Shown: in pieces, positions 49,121 through 61,200 of the stretch | Numbering within the stretch: the stretch's first letter is position 1 | Layout of the letters: each line of letters begins with the position of its first letter | From: Steromphala cineraria | Taxonomy: Eukaryota; Mollusca; Gastropoda; Trochida; Trochidae | Reading direction: 5' to 3' | DNA: 64,000 nucleotides | NCBI GenBank assembly: GCA_916613615.1 | Contig: OU744735.1 | Coordinates: 55,568,082 to 55,632,081, forward strand | Made by a program: the position numbers and the translations under genes | The notes under the pieces: model-generated | The model's database searches: none | The model's input: only the letters and a program-made list of their open reading frames with translations | What the model was told of the DNA's origin: nothing

Positions 49121-51177
49121 TCAGGGGATGGGACAACAACGCCACTTTATTCTCAATGCTTCTTTGCTAATTATGATCTTGGTTGTTTTGTCGTTTTTAC
49201 GCAAATAAAGAATACCAGTGCGTTCAATTGCAATAATGGTTTCATTATAGACACATATGCTTGATAATGTGCCGAAAAGTAAGTGAAACCTCTTTTTTTT
49301 GTAACTTAGCAACGACATTGCTCTAATCCTTCCAGATTTATATCCAGAATAATACAGATGATCGCTAATTGGGTCAATATACATTATTTTGTTTTGGTTC
49401 ATAAACACAGTTAATGTGTCTATGACTTTCCCATTTAAAGTAAAGACACGAACCTTCAACGTGTCAAACATGCCAACATACAAGCGAGATCTCTTAGTTT
49501 CAATTGCGATGTTTGCTGGTGAATGGTCTAATTCTGTGACTAATCTTTTTGTGTCTAATTTTGAAGATATTTCAAGAATGTTTGGTTTTCCGGAATGCGT
49601 ACCAACAAATATTCTGTCCCCAGAACATGCAAGACACATATATATTCCCTCTTTAACATTTTCAAGCTTGCCGTCAATTGATAATTTCCCTAGTCTTGCG
49701 TGAGTCGTATCAATAAAAATGAATTCATCCGAAAGGGGAAAATAAATGATTTGTGAAACATGTTGAGAGAAGTGGCTCATGGTTCTGACGGTTTTCGTAT
49801 TCAAATTCAACACGTTCCAACTCGAACTGTCTGATGCGGCTAGGATGATTTGCCCTTCCTCTCCTCCTTCAATTCTTCTACCACTTGTTGAACCTTGGAG
49901 AGATCAAATATCTCTATTCAGACCAAAATATTAGATTCAACACAAACATATCTGGTTTTACAATGTTTAAAACTGGTTTGGTTTTCCATGTGTAGGAGAT
50001 GAACTTGACAATTGAAATAAGACATTTCTAGTCTCTTATTGAAATGATTTATCCTGATTTATAACGTACTCAACTTATAATGCTCTATGTGTGCATGTTT
50101 GTACTTTTCCTATGGCGTGTAATTGAATGAAAGTTTTCAACTACACAATTTTATTGTATATGTCAATTCTCTACTCACTAAGACTGCAATATACACCATT
50201 TCTGTTCACAAAGACAGCAACGGATGAACAGTTCACCAACTGTGAGAGTCGATCCTTGCCGTCAACCTTGCAAATAAAATCAATTTAAGCATACGAACAG
50301 CGTATGAAAATGGATTACATATCGATTTTAAATCCATTGGTTTATAGAAATCATTGTAAGTATCTTATCTACAATCTATTTCAATTTGATATTCTGTGTG
50401 TCAAAATTTACTCTTGTATGCAGTCGTATAAAAAGAGACATCAGAAGATAACAATCCCTCCAGCCCCTTTTAAAGTAACAAACAAATCCGACAGTGGGGG
50501 TATTTCAAGCATGACACCTTTCCTTTTACTTAAAGAAAAGTAAAAAAGCAGCTTTTAATGCCTTCTTAACCCTAGATTTCAAGCAGCATGAAACATTAAT
50601 ATGGTATGACCTCAATCAACTAAGGTCATAATATTACACCCCGATGGATTACAGGAAGAAGGGGAAATGTAATTACAATTAAGTGATATTTAATTTCCAT
50701 CAAGACTGACTTATTGTGAAAAAGAAAACACGGGAACATTACCAAAAAACCTTTTCCGTGTTAGTTAACCCTTTGTCTGTGTACATGTTACAATTTCCCT
50801 TAATACAATTGTAATTATTTGACTTTCTAACTTTTGATGGAAAGCAATTAATACTGTGAAAAAATACATTTGTGTTTCTTTTATGGGGAGTATAGTTTGG
50901 GGTACAAACCATGATGTTATGTTTCATATTCATACAATATTGAGTGTCTTACCTTGTTCTCAGAGCCTTCTTGATGCTGACCAGTTTGGCAATTAATCCC
51001 CTGTGTCTTGTCCAGACAACGATAACAAACAGATTTAGTTTCACATAGACGTTGGCATACTTTCAATGCTATTTTAGAAACAATAATTTGTCTCTCTTCT
51101 GATACTGCACAACAATATGTTAGATACAGAATTCCTATGGTAACAGCTACAGTTTCCAAGCAGCCTGAAGCTTTCAT
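49121..51177 (-). CDS. Secreted Cys-rich beta-propeller protein, copy C (three exons)
   Basis: Exons are 51177-50953, 50266-50179 and 49893-49121, with exactly the lengths (225, 88, 773 nt) and phases of copy B and the same junction sequences (AAG|GTAAGA, TTGCAAG|G, TTA|GTGAGT, CCAAG|G). The predicted product is 361 residues: signal peptide 1-24, Cys-rich module to ~104 with the same seven Cys positions, then the repeated propeller segments. About 22 residues differ from copy B (for example K to T in the IFIDxT segment, W to G before DRIF, L to P near the C-terminus), and none breaks the frame. A candidate AATAAA lies at 48743-48738. The intact frame in both copies argues that each is or was recently functional. 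Confidence 0.82.
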
Positions 51178-51865
51178 GGCTGAGAACGGTAGATTCCCAT
51201 GTGAACATTGCCAGACTTATATTAAGACATTTGATAGATTATTCAAACTACATGAATAATACATACAAAGTATTCTACGTGTTCAAACGATATGGAAATG
51301 CGCTAATCAACTTCATCATCTTCACTGGTTTCTCACAGTTGCCATACACATGTTTTCTTTCATATTAAATTATTCAATCTTAACTGTTGTAAAAGTACAA
51401 AGATAAGGTATTTGTTATTTGTGTTTTGTTTTAGAATTACAATTCTTTTCACTGGTGTATGCTCAACGGAAAGAAATTTCCTGTGGGAAATATTGTTCCA
51501 CTCGTTTTTTCTCAAGGGAACTGTACAATCTTAAACTACACCTTTATGAGAAAGACACTTACAAATAAGATTGCTATAAGATACAAGATATTCAGTATAG
51601 TTTTTTGGTGTCTTCATTTCACCGCAATCAATGCGTAATCAATATAAAAGAATGGGGTTATTAGATGGGTTTTTTTGCTGACAAAATCTAGCTCAATTAT
51701 CTGTGTGTTGCTAAACGACTTCCTAAGATACTTAATGAGAATTGAATAAAGAATCAGTGACTCAGTCAAACATTTGATTGAACAAAATACTGTGAGGTAT
51801 TACAAGAAATTGTTTAAATAACTCAAAGAAGGAAATTTCAAAGAATTTTCGGATTTTGTTCTTAA

Positions 51866-52177
51866 AGGGGCAGTAGCACGTTTTTTAGGGGGAATATAAG
51901 GTGATGTCAGGAAAGTGAAAATTAATGGTTCCAATTGAAAGAAATGTATTTGAACAAAATGAAGCAGTAATAATTCAAATATATAATATATAGTTTAGCC
52001 GTGCGATTCCTTTAAAGGTCCTTTGTGTGAATCTTCATACTCTGTCCTCTGATTATGGATGATTGGCTTGTGAAATGAGATTGTTGACACTATCAAGTTT
52101 TTACAAATAGCATTAACGTACAATTATCAGTGAAAATTTTAGAATATGACATTTTCAAAAACCGTGCTACTGCCCCT
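51866..52177. mobile_element. TTAA-flanked MITE, copy 3
   Basis: 312 bp, inverted relative to copies 1 and 2, flanked by TTAA at 51862-51865 and 52178-52181. Empty paralogous sites with one TTAA are at 24226-24229 (G1) and 34237-34240 (G2), so this insertion followed the G duplication. The left end reads AGGGGCAGTAGCACGTTTTT. Confidence 0.92.
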
Positions 52178-52849
52178 TTAAGTCCCATTTAATGTTTCAC
52201 ACTCTTCAAGGAGTACTCACCATCATTCATGTTTGAACAGTTTTCGTCAAGAAATCAGTTTTTATAAGGGATTTTGACCTAGAAAGTTTAATAATAATGG
52301 CAGGTTAAATAAAACTATTATGACATGCAATTAACATTATAACCTTCATTTGAATATATGTAAAAATGTTATCTAGATTTATATTTACCGTAGGATGCCA
52401 TAACAAAACAGGAGATTTTTTCAGAACAGTTTGTTAAAGAATTCATTACTGTGATTACTCCGAGGTTTCTGATTCAGTTGCAATCGTGGATTTGACTATT
52501 TTGCATTTTAGTTGGTGTTTATTTATCCAAAGATGTACTTGAACTTTACCTTTTATTAATAGGGACATCAAAGTTAACATTGAAGATGTTCGATTAGTAG
52601 GTGATGCACAGTAGGGAGTAATGGTGCGCCATCTACAGACTTTTGTAATCTCACTTGTCTGATTTTAAAAAAAATCATAACTTTCTTGTTTTACATTTGG
52701 TTAAATCAAACACTTGTAAAAAAGAAGATCAAAGAGTCTAACAAGGGTGCTTGATTATGAACAAATTTGAGAAGAAAACTTATATTCTTCGTATTATTAA
52801 ACACAGACAATCTGTATATTCAAAGGGTAACAATGTATCAGAGGACGGT

Positions 52850-53250
52850 TCAAATGGGTGAACTTCACAATAAATATCTTCTTAAATGAAAGAACGGTGC
52901 ATAGGATTTAACGCTTTATCATATGGCATGATGTTTCCCCAAGGGACCTTCTACAGCATTTAATTTAAGCTGACCTATTTCACGACCTATAAGACACATG
53001 AGTGGATAGCTCTAGGCAGTTAATCTGATTTGACATGTTTATCTAGGTTTTTAGAACTTCAGAACAACAAGAGACTTTACTGCTTCAAGCATTTAGGAAA
53101 CAACTGAATCTTACAAGTGAATTATTCCAAAAGGATGTTTCCAGAAATATTTACTCTATAATCTCAACAAAATAACAAATTTAGATGAAGTTGCTTAAAG
53201 AACATAACAGCTTCTGGCTAACAGAGTAAAACAAACATTCTTAACACGAA
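52850..53250. repeat. L block, unit 4
   Basis: Collinear with 34985-35400 and very similar to it ('gatgtttccccaaggga', 'ctgacctatttcacgacct', 'aacaactgaatcttacaagt'). Confidence 0.85.
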
Positions 53251-53879
53251 ACGTGACTGTCTATTATTGTTTAAGTGATAAAGAACAGTTTTGTTTCTGC
53301 TAAAATCATTTGCGTACTTTGCAGTAAAGTATGTAGACCTGTTAATGTTTTAAACTGACATAATGCTAATTCTACCACATAAGTGTTAACTGAAAAGAGA
53401 AAAGTCAGAGGCCATATCATTTTATATTACAATGCTAAGTTCATTTCGTTTCATACGCAAGGATTCACTAGTTGCTTAGCAACAGTATTCCCTCTTGTGT
53501 TCACAATAAGCCATTGTTGTCTTTTTATTCACAATATTTATTGACTTCAAAACAGTTTCCAAATGTTAAATGACCCAATGCTGTCAAAACACATGACACT
53601 GACAACAGTTTACATTGGCAATTATTCGATAACATAACGTGTAAGACCTAGATAGTTTCGGAAAAGTAAAACGGACATGACATCATACAAATGTAATTCA
53701 AATTTCTAATTACGCTTAAATGAAATTTATTTATACCATCATTGAAAGAATACCGACATCATGTTTATAGTGATATGCAGAAGATATTCTAAGCACTGAC
53801 AATGGTTGCAAAATACGAACGTCTATTGAACAGAGTTAATAGCATTGGGATATTCAATAATGTCCTATGCCTTCATGTA
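53251..53879. repeat. Duplicon H3, left part
   Basis: Near-identical to 35401-36010 in unit 3. No gene. Confidence 0.8.
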
Positions 53880-54705
53880 GCGTCAATGGATACTTCAAAA
53901 TATCTGAACGTCTGTTTGTGGAAACAATGCACAGGCGGAATGTCCAGCTGAACTATTGCTAGACAGTAGTGCACTGTTATCACAAATATATCCAAACTTA
54001 TGACGTGACAGACTATGTTACGCCTGACAGTAAAAGTAAAAGTTTCCAAATGTTAAATGACCCAATGCTGTCAAAACACATGACACTGACAACAGTTTCC
54101 ATATCAACCTTTAGGAATCGGCTTCGAGGGGCGGGTTATTTGGGACGTAGACCTCTTAAACATGTGAAATTAACACACATCATTTAGCATATTTATGTGT
54201 GGAGCGAGGTTTGGTTGGAATTTGGCATCATGGCGCCGGATCCATTGGTCTGATGAGTGTAGGATGCTATTGCATATTGTAGATGCCCGAAATTGTGTTT
54301 TTCTTCAAGATAACAACAGTTTCGCACGACGACTGTCCAACCAACCTACCAGTGTTGTGTTTCCTCTGTGAGTTTATGGGGTTCCTCCTCATTGTAAACT
54401 CGACCTTGTGACAGTTCCAGGTACACTCAATGCTCAGAAATATGGAGCTACCATCCCTCTCCTTGTGGTTATTCAATATTTCAACACTTTCGCACAAGAT
54501 CAATTGACATGTATGAAAATATTACATCCAATAGAAACAGTGGTTACACAGATTCTACAGTGGGAATCCATAACAATGCTACTGCTTGTAGTCCCGTCAT
54601 AAACCAGATAGAACATCTATCGGTTATTCTTGGCCGCCGTAAATTGGATACAGCACTGCATCGGGAGTGGCAGTGAATTCCTCAACAAGTTATACAGAGA
54701 CAGAT
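53880..54705 (+). pseudogene. Tc1-like transposase fossil, fullest copy
   Basis: Pieces of the transposase follow in order on the plus strand: a decayed N-terminal helix-turn-helix area (~53885-54040), FRNRLRGAGYLGRRPLKHVK (~54107-54170), the 'GARFGWNLASW' and 'WSDE' area (~54205-54260), 'VPGTLNAQKY' (~54415-54440), then VTQILQWESITML and 'NQIEHLSVIL' near 54545-54630. Multiple stops and frame changes are present. A 70 bp piece of nearby sequence ('tttccaaatgttaaatgacc...gacaacagttt', 53558-53610) is duplicated into the gene at 54042-54097. This copy shows that 25193-25450 and 36250-36505 are remnants of one ancestral insertion. Confidence 0.75.
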
Positions 54706-55340
54706 TCATTCAATATCGAGTAGGGTCAATGAAGTCATAAATACAAGAGAGTCATACACTCGCTAAATAAAAAAATTGACCTAACACTGGTTTACACTGT
54801 TCATAAAGCCTCAGTGTTACCTTTAACTTGTTTTCATTGCATAATTGCTGAAAACACACACTGTTTAGAATTTATTCTACAGAGTCAGTGAAATCTAAAG
54901 TCATCCACTTATTATTGTCAATTTTGTCAAGTTGACCCACCCTTATCACCACTGGATACCACTAATACATTTCTATAACCAGGAATAAATTTAGGTTACA
55001 TGTTTTTGTTAAACTCTAGTTTAATTTCTAGCTCCGCTTAACTTTTTGTTCTGAGTATATAATGTATGGCCTCAAACTTGCATGTTCTTAAAATGTTTAG
55101 AAATATCAAAATGTGTTATTGAATGTACTTCTTCTGAATCGGATTTTATGTATTGTGTTCAGAAAACATGTTTCATTGTGAACATAAAAAGCCGTTCTTT
55201 TAACGATGAAATTAATTTTTTAATATAATTTATAGGTATAAATTCTGAATCAATTTACATGACTTAGTTCAGAGTGTAAACTATGGTATGATGGCGCATA
55301 GTTAATTAAAACTTAGTGTCCTACCCCTTTTTCTTAACAG
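54706..55340. repeat. Duplicon H3, right part
   Basis: Collinear with 25451-26040 and 36510-36960. No gene. Confidence 0.85.
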
Positions 55341-55374
55341 TTATGGCAATGACCGGATTGGCGATTAAGCACTT

Positions 55375-55545
55375 TTTGTTGTGTTAACAACGACAACTTA
55401 CATATTTAGATTCGCAGAGATGCCGACAAACTTTCAATGCTATTTCTGAAACACTGATTTGTCCTTCATCTCATACTATTATTAACACTATGTTAGATAC
55501 AGAATTCCTATGGTGAGAGTAAATCAACCTGAATCTTTCACAGTT
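55375..55545 (-). pseudogene. Diverged relic of propeller-gene exon 1, unit 4
   Basis: Paralog of the relic at 37040-37180. Reading downward, 'GKDSG', an early stop, then 'TIGILYLT'-like codons ('ccataggaattctgtatcta' in short pieces), 'DEGQISVSEIALKVCRHLCE' and 'SKYV'. The Cys spacing CRHLC matches CQRLC of the intact genes. A donor-like GTAAGT follows 'SKY'. It retains more of exon 1 than the unit-3 relic. Confidence 0.72.
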
Positions 55546-55559
55546 GAAAACTCTACATG

Positions 55560-57130
55560 TGGTTATTGCCTGTATATGAATTATATTAAGATATTTCATA
55601 AGGTATTCTTAAGACATTTATGATAGAGTCAAAGTGATCTACTTTGAGATATTGATATATAAATGCACTAGTAATTATCTTCATATTCACTGTTTTTTTC
55701 CAGTTTCTTATCACATAATTGTTTATGTTTGCAATTCCATCTGTATAAAAGTATGAAAATATATGATGTGTTATGGTTCTTGAGTATTCGTTGGTGATAT
55801 GATATAATAAGCTCAACCCAAAAGTTTTCGTTTCTTGTGGGAAATACTGTGTCACTCGTTTCTTCTTCAAAAACATGGTTTTCTCGTGGGAACTGTACAT
55901 TCCTTCACTATACTTTCTTAAGAGAGAAAGATAAGAATATCTTATCATTACATACTTGATATTTAGCGTCGTTTGGTTTTGTCTTGATTTCGTTTTATGG
56001 AATGTAATTAAGATTTTCTCATTACACAATTTTTCCATATTTTGACTAATCTATATAAACCTATATCCAAGAAAACCTTTTTATATACGATATCCATGGT
56101 GTCTTACCAACAGTCAATCTTAAACCAGTATTTAAAACATCTAATCTTTGAGTTAAAATAAAGTGGATATCTTCCACATTATCCATAAATCACACAAATT
56201 TGAGTAGATATTCCAACACAGAAAAACTTTTCACATGCTAGAAGATGAATTCTTTCTAAACTTCATATCTTTGATAACCCCTAAATCCATTTGATAGAAA
56301 AAGTTGTATTACATTTTTATGTCTGAATTATATCAATTTCTGAGAATAGATATTTTCTGACTGGTTTTCGCAAATCTACACTTCAATTTTTTCTTAAATG
56401 CAAATTAAAATGTTTTGCATTCATGGGCAATAGCAACAATCCCATATTTAAAAACAAATCCAAAATCATGTTATTGGGAATGGTAATTTTGAAATTAATT
56501 TAATTTAAATCCCTGTATTTTGGTACCATTTTTGTTTTAAAATATTACTGATTTAAGAATCCTAAAGACATGAATTATCTCTTAAAAATTCATAAAAATC
56601 ACTCTCTCGTTTTAGACGTTGTTTTTTTATCGTTTGGTGAATATAAGCTTTTGTCTAAATTGTGGCAAATTAGAAGTTGTAGAAAGTCAGTATTGCAGAA
56701 CATGTCAGTTGTTTGTTCTTCCGATCCGCTAACATGTTGTTATTGTTGATTTAAAGTGACGTAATGCTAATTCTATTCTTATTTAATACCTGAACTAACA
56801 TAAATTGTCGACAAAAACCCTACAACATTAGCTGTATCCAATAACAAATATACACTTATATGTTAAATTCACAAGTACATTTATTTGAAATTCAAGGGAT
56901 ACCAATTTTCGTTTGAAACAAATCCCCTGTTTAATTATAATGTTGAAAGAATTCATTGGCTTTCTTGATGTGTGTTCTTTATACTAAACACATGTTGATA
57001 ATAATATTTTTGGCAGTGTCGCCTTGAAACAAAGGAGATCAATAATAGTTCATAATTTCACACAGATATACTATTTTCAACATTGACTGATGATCTTATT
57101 TGTTTCTTCTCGATCTATTTAATTCATAGA
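55560..57130. repeat. Duplicon J, copy J2
   Basis: Collinear with 37190-38360 and, after the point at about 56736, with 40046-40440. The 1.68 kb present between those two parts in J1 is absent. No gene is supported. Confidence 0.85.
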
Positions 57131-57642
57131 CAAATTACAATAAATAACTACTTCTCCAACAAAAAGAATGTCTTATGAGAAAACAATAATTATGTATTTG
57201 TAGTCGTTGCAATCAATATTTTCTCATACAACTTAAACCTAATGATAAAGGATGATGTTTATCTAGGAGAACTTCTACAGCATTTATTTCCAGCTGCCAT
57301 GTTTCACAAAGCATAATAAACATGAATGGATACCTCTTGGCAGTAAATCTAATTAAGCATGTTTGTCGAGGTCTAACAGAACTTCTAACCAGGGACCTTA
57401 TTGCTGCAAGCATTTCTGGAACAATTGAATTTTCCAAGTGATTTATCACCAAGGAGTCTCTTTCCGGAAATATTGACCTGAAAATCTCAACAAGATGTAA
57501 AACTGAGATGAAGTAGTTTGATTGCCTTAGAGCTTCTGGCAAGATTAATGTACTTAACACGAATAACCGTAGGCTTATTGAAGTTTGCATGGTAGAACAG
57601 TGTCTTATAGTGGTATAGTCATTTGGTAACAAAGTGGAACAT

Positions 57643-57856
57643 GAGCTGTTTGAGTGGCATTCTAGAAGTTGATGGTATAAGGAAGACAAGAGTAATTCTA
57701 TGGATGAACAACTTCTTTATTGGATGGTGGCGACGTTTCGGTATAGATTCTTATACCGTTATCATATGCTTGATAACGGTATAAGAATCTATACCGAAAC
57801 GTCGCCACCATCCAATAAAGAAGTTGTTCATCCATAGAATTACTCTTGTCTTCCTT
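57643..57856. mobile_element. Foldback insertion with 84 bp perfect arms
   Basis: Arms 57681-57764 and 57771-57854 are perfect reverse complements around a 6 nt spacer (TATGCT). The insertion, with a 38 bp single-copy leader (57643-57680), is flanked by the 12 bp direct repeat AAAGTGGAACAT (57631-57642 and 57857-57868). The empty site in X1 near 14403 has one copy. The arm contains GGTATA-AGAATC-TATACC followed by GAAACGTC, reminiscent of the hammerhead-ribozyme-like ends of Penelope-like retroelements, but the CTGATGA core box is not intact (TTGATAA). A transcript from either strand would form a very stable hairpin. Confidence 0.9.
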
Positions 57857-58027
57857 AAAGTGGAACATAACATGCAACTGTTAACTTGTCAAAATATGCT
57901 TTATCAAAATACTTATTATATCATTCCGGCACTCCCAGATTTTATAGTTATAGAATAGTACATTGATCGGCTCAACTGTTCTTTATGAATAATTAAAGAA
58001 AGATGTGTTTTAAAGTTTCATCCATAT

Positions 58028-58243
58028 TTGGATCCTAATCAGTTATTGAGTATCAAACTGCAGCTTTCCCTACGAACATCAATCAATAATAATTGGTCAC
58101 CAAAAGGAGATTACACATTTACCTGTTCTGGTATGCAGAATTTAGCCTCTATAAATTTGAGTTTAGAAGCTCATGGAGACAGGATCTACCTTCTACGCCA
58201 ACATGTTTCTGTGGATGGAGACTGTCCCGCTGTTTGTCTGTGA
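58028..58243 (+). CDS. X2 copy of the small conserved open frame, doubtful
   Basis: Same frame and stop as 14581-14796 in X1. SVDGDCPAVC and DRIYLLRQHV are identical, while the centre differs (LASINLSLEAH against CATRNFGLVAH). No start ATG, no domain. Kept only because the frame survives in both copies. Confidence 0.2.
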   Translation: MDPNQLLSIKLQLSLRTSINNNWSPKGDYTFTCSGMQNLASINLSLEAHGDRIYLLRQHVSVDGDCPAVCL

Positions 58244-61200
58244 ATTTTGGGAGTATTTTAAAAAAGGTCGAAAGTATCAAGCCTAATTAGAGTATATTTT
58301 GTCTTGATTTTAAGCTCATTGCATTTAAGTAGATATTGTTATTAGAGATATTCTTATCAAATATTGCATTATCTTTTTATTGCATTGTCTTTTCCTTAAT
58401 ATCATTCCAAATTGTGTTGGATTGGTTGCCTATGTTTGCCAGAAATTCAAAGCAAAATGTAACAGATATAAATATTTACACACTGAATATGCGTCTTTAA
58501 ATATGATGGCATTTTAAGGACATTTTTAAGTTCGTTTAAAACATATCCTTTGTTAATTTAAGGTCACAGCGAGGCTTTGGCCATTTCATCATTGAAACCT
58601 GCATATTAGGCTTGTCAGTGGGCTATCGCAAAAACTTATTGATGATGAGCCAAGTTGATTTATGTGACCTAAACCTTTGTCCATACTTGTTTTTAACATC
58701 AATTTGCGCCGGGGTATCCTGTCACCTCCATGACAATTTCATGTCATTTTTTCTTTTGTAATAATATTCACTTCAATATTAGGAAACCCAAAATGTACCA
58801 ATAAATTTTGGAATTTAGACATTTCAACTTAATAGAAAGATCAATGAGGCATGTGTCAAAGAAACATCGATAGTTACTTCAGATAAATATTTCAAGGAAA
58901 TGGGAAATCTATCATTCTGACATTTTTATTGAATCGAGTGTTCACGGTATATAAATATCAGCCATATTGATCTCAACTGACCCGATATATCGTAAATGCT
59001 TTTCAGAGTTTAGCCAGAATAATTACTTTGGTAGCCAGTTCAATCTGACACAGTCTGTTGCTCATCAGTAATTATCTCACAAATAAAGATATTAGAATAA
59101 TTATTTCTAATTATTTTTATACTACTATAGTGATTGGGAAAATAAGTGCATTTGCTTCGAGGTTAATACAAACTTCATAATCATATATTGTTACATATTT
59201 CTAAATTTTAGTTGTAAATATAACAAAACCCTGAACATCTCAATGTAACGTTTTGAAATATTTAATATGTATTAACTAAAACCTCTTATAGCCTCTTTCA
59301 ATTGATAAAGAGCGCAGACATTTCCCCAAGTTGACTTTATGAAAATTCTTCAATCTTCATGTAGCGTAAGAAGAAAACTTTAGGTCTAATACATTTATTT
59401 AATTTCTTATGATGTCATTTCAGCGTTATTAAAGCGTTGATTTCTAAAAACGATTATTTATTCTGTTCAGTTTTGTTCCTATATCTTATTAGATATACTT
59501 AAACACAAATAACAAGCTACGCCAACATACGTTTAGTTCACTCTCATACTTTTATTCCAGAAAGGTTTTTCTGTTTCAGAGAGGCCCATTATGCTCATTG
59601 TCTCCATGGCAGCCAGAAACAAAATCAGAATAACCAAAGTAGCAGAATGCACCATTCCACCACAAGACACATAGATGTACTAAGTTTAGTAAAAATAATA
59701 GTGAACACTTTTATGATATGGTCTGGAAACATAAGCATTGACCGACTCGAAACCAATTTGTCTCCTACATAGGTCTGCGGGGGCCATGCAAATCCAATCT
59801 ACTGTGAAAAGATTCCAATGAAATAATATACATGTTTTAATTATTTATATTTTCGTACTCATTTAGTTCAATAATTCTATTCTTGGAAAGATCGACCTGT
59901 CAGTCTTTAGTTGTAATGGACTCGGATTGCTTTTATAGTATCAAAAAAGCTCCCAGATTGAAGTTATATTATTCTTATATTGCTTTGATCTCTCAAGGCC
60001 TTTCTGTGTACAATATATATTTTAAAAAAGTACACAATGCTATATTTACGTTTTGAGTAAATGCAGTAATCAGCCTGTAGCATAAAGGCGATAGTTGATG
60101 TGGACAAATGATTATTCCTAAAGACCATTGTATTTACCTATTTAAGCTCCCAGATTTAAGTAATATTCCTCAATTGATTTGAACTCACATGGCCTTTCTG
60201 TGAACAACATTTGTCACGTTGTGATCACATTGTTCACGGTTAATGTGATAGGCATTAATCCCCAAAGCCAAGTTACTCTAAAACTTTGCTTAAGACTATC
60301 AGTTTTTGTTTTCATCTCCTAACAGTAAATCTTTAAAGACCTGCTGAAATGGAAGTTTGTATCATTTCTTTTCTGCAAGAACTTTGAAGACAAAGTGTTA
60401 TGATCTCCTTAAACAAGAATTTACAACTTACACATATATTTCTAAAACAAATCTTCTTAACCCTAAGCCTTGTTTATATTCATAGCCTTTGTAAATATTT
60501 CATTTGCAAAGTATATTTAAAGGTGAATCGGTTTAAGGAATGTAATTTAAACATTGTCTTTTTAGCACAATAGGCTCGAAATCACTTAGAGTCAGTGCCA
60601 GCCCGCCGTGTAAGGTTGAAAATGTCAGAGGGTTCTTCGATATCTTCATCATGTACTTGTTGCTTATAACAGGTATGCTGTCATTCAAAATACCAAATAA
60701 TTCATCATCATCATGATAATTTTAGGATTTTGGTTTCTTGGTGATACATACTTTCTCCCATAAGAACTAAAAACATGTGATGTCCCATCTTTTATTCAAA
60801 TTTCGTAATCTTAGCCGTCTTCAATTTAGCAGGTAAACGAAGTGGTGACAATGACATGTATTCAATTAATTAAAGTTTTGTTTTGAATATGCAATAAATG
60901 ATAGATTTTGTCTCCCCAAGGAGAGTTATTTAATTCCAAGGAAAACACTTAATAACATGTATCTATTTCAGCTCTATTTTGTGTAATCAAACCTCTTGGA
61001 GCAAAGAATCATCACAAATATCTGACCATAATGCAGTTATTCACGTCCCGTGAAGGTATCAACATATCATGGCAATGCTTTCATTGTTAAGCTTTCCTTT
61101 TCAATGAAATGATTTTAATCTAAATATTTCAAACCATTGGCTTATTTTCCATTTGTCATGTTTATTCATCACGAATAGAATCATTTCTTTGGGATAATAA

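Larger units (their letters stand above)
48450..52860. repeat. Duplicon G with tail, copy G3
   Basis: Begins in the short block shared with 21268-21460 ('gaatagaatattttgttcaa'), then the G core from 'atggacaagaagtacttg' (48632). The tail is shorter than in G1 and G2: the region equal to about 23280-24100 is mostly missing after 51640. A TTAA MITE is inserted at 51866. Confidence 0.88.

Noticed and set aside
55586..56038. 150-residue minus-strand frame
   Set aside because: The paralogous frame in J1 is shorter and shifted, and the sequence matches the non-coding 5' flank of the propeller gene.
57213..57689. 158-residue minus-strand frame
   Set aside because: It crosses the foldback insertion boundary and the L block. 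In X1 the frame stops after 66 residues, so the extension is created by the insertion.
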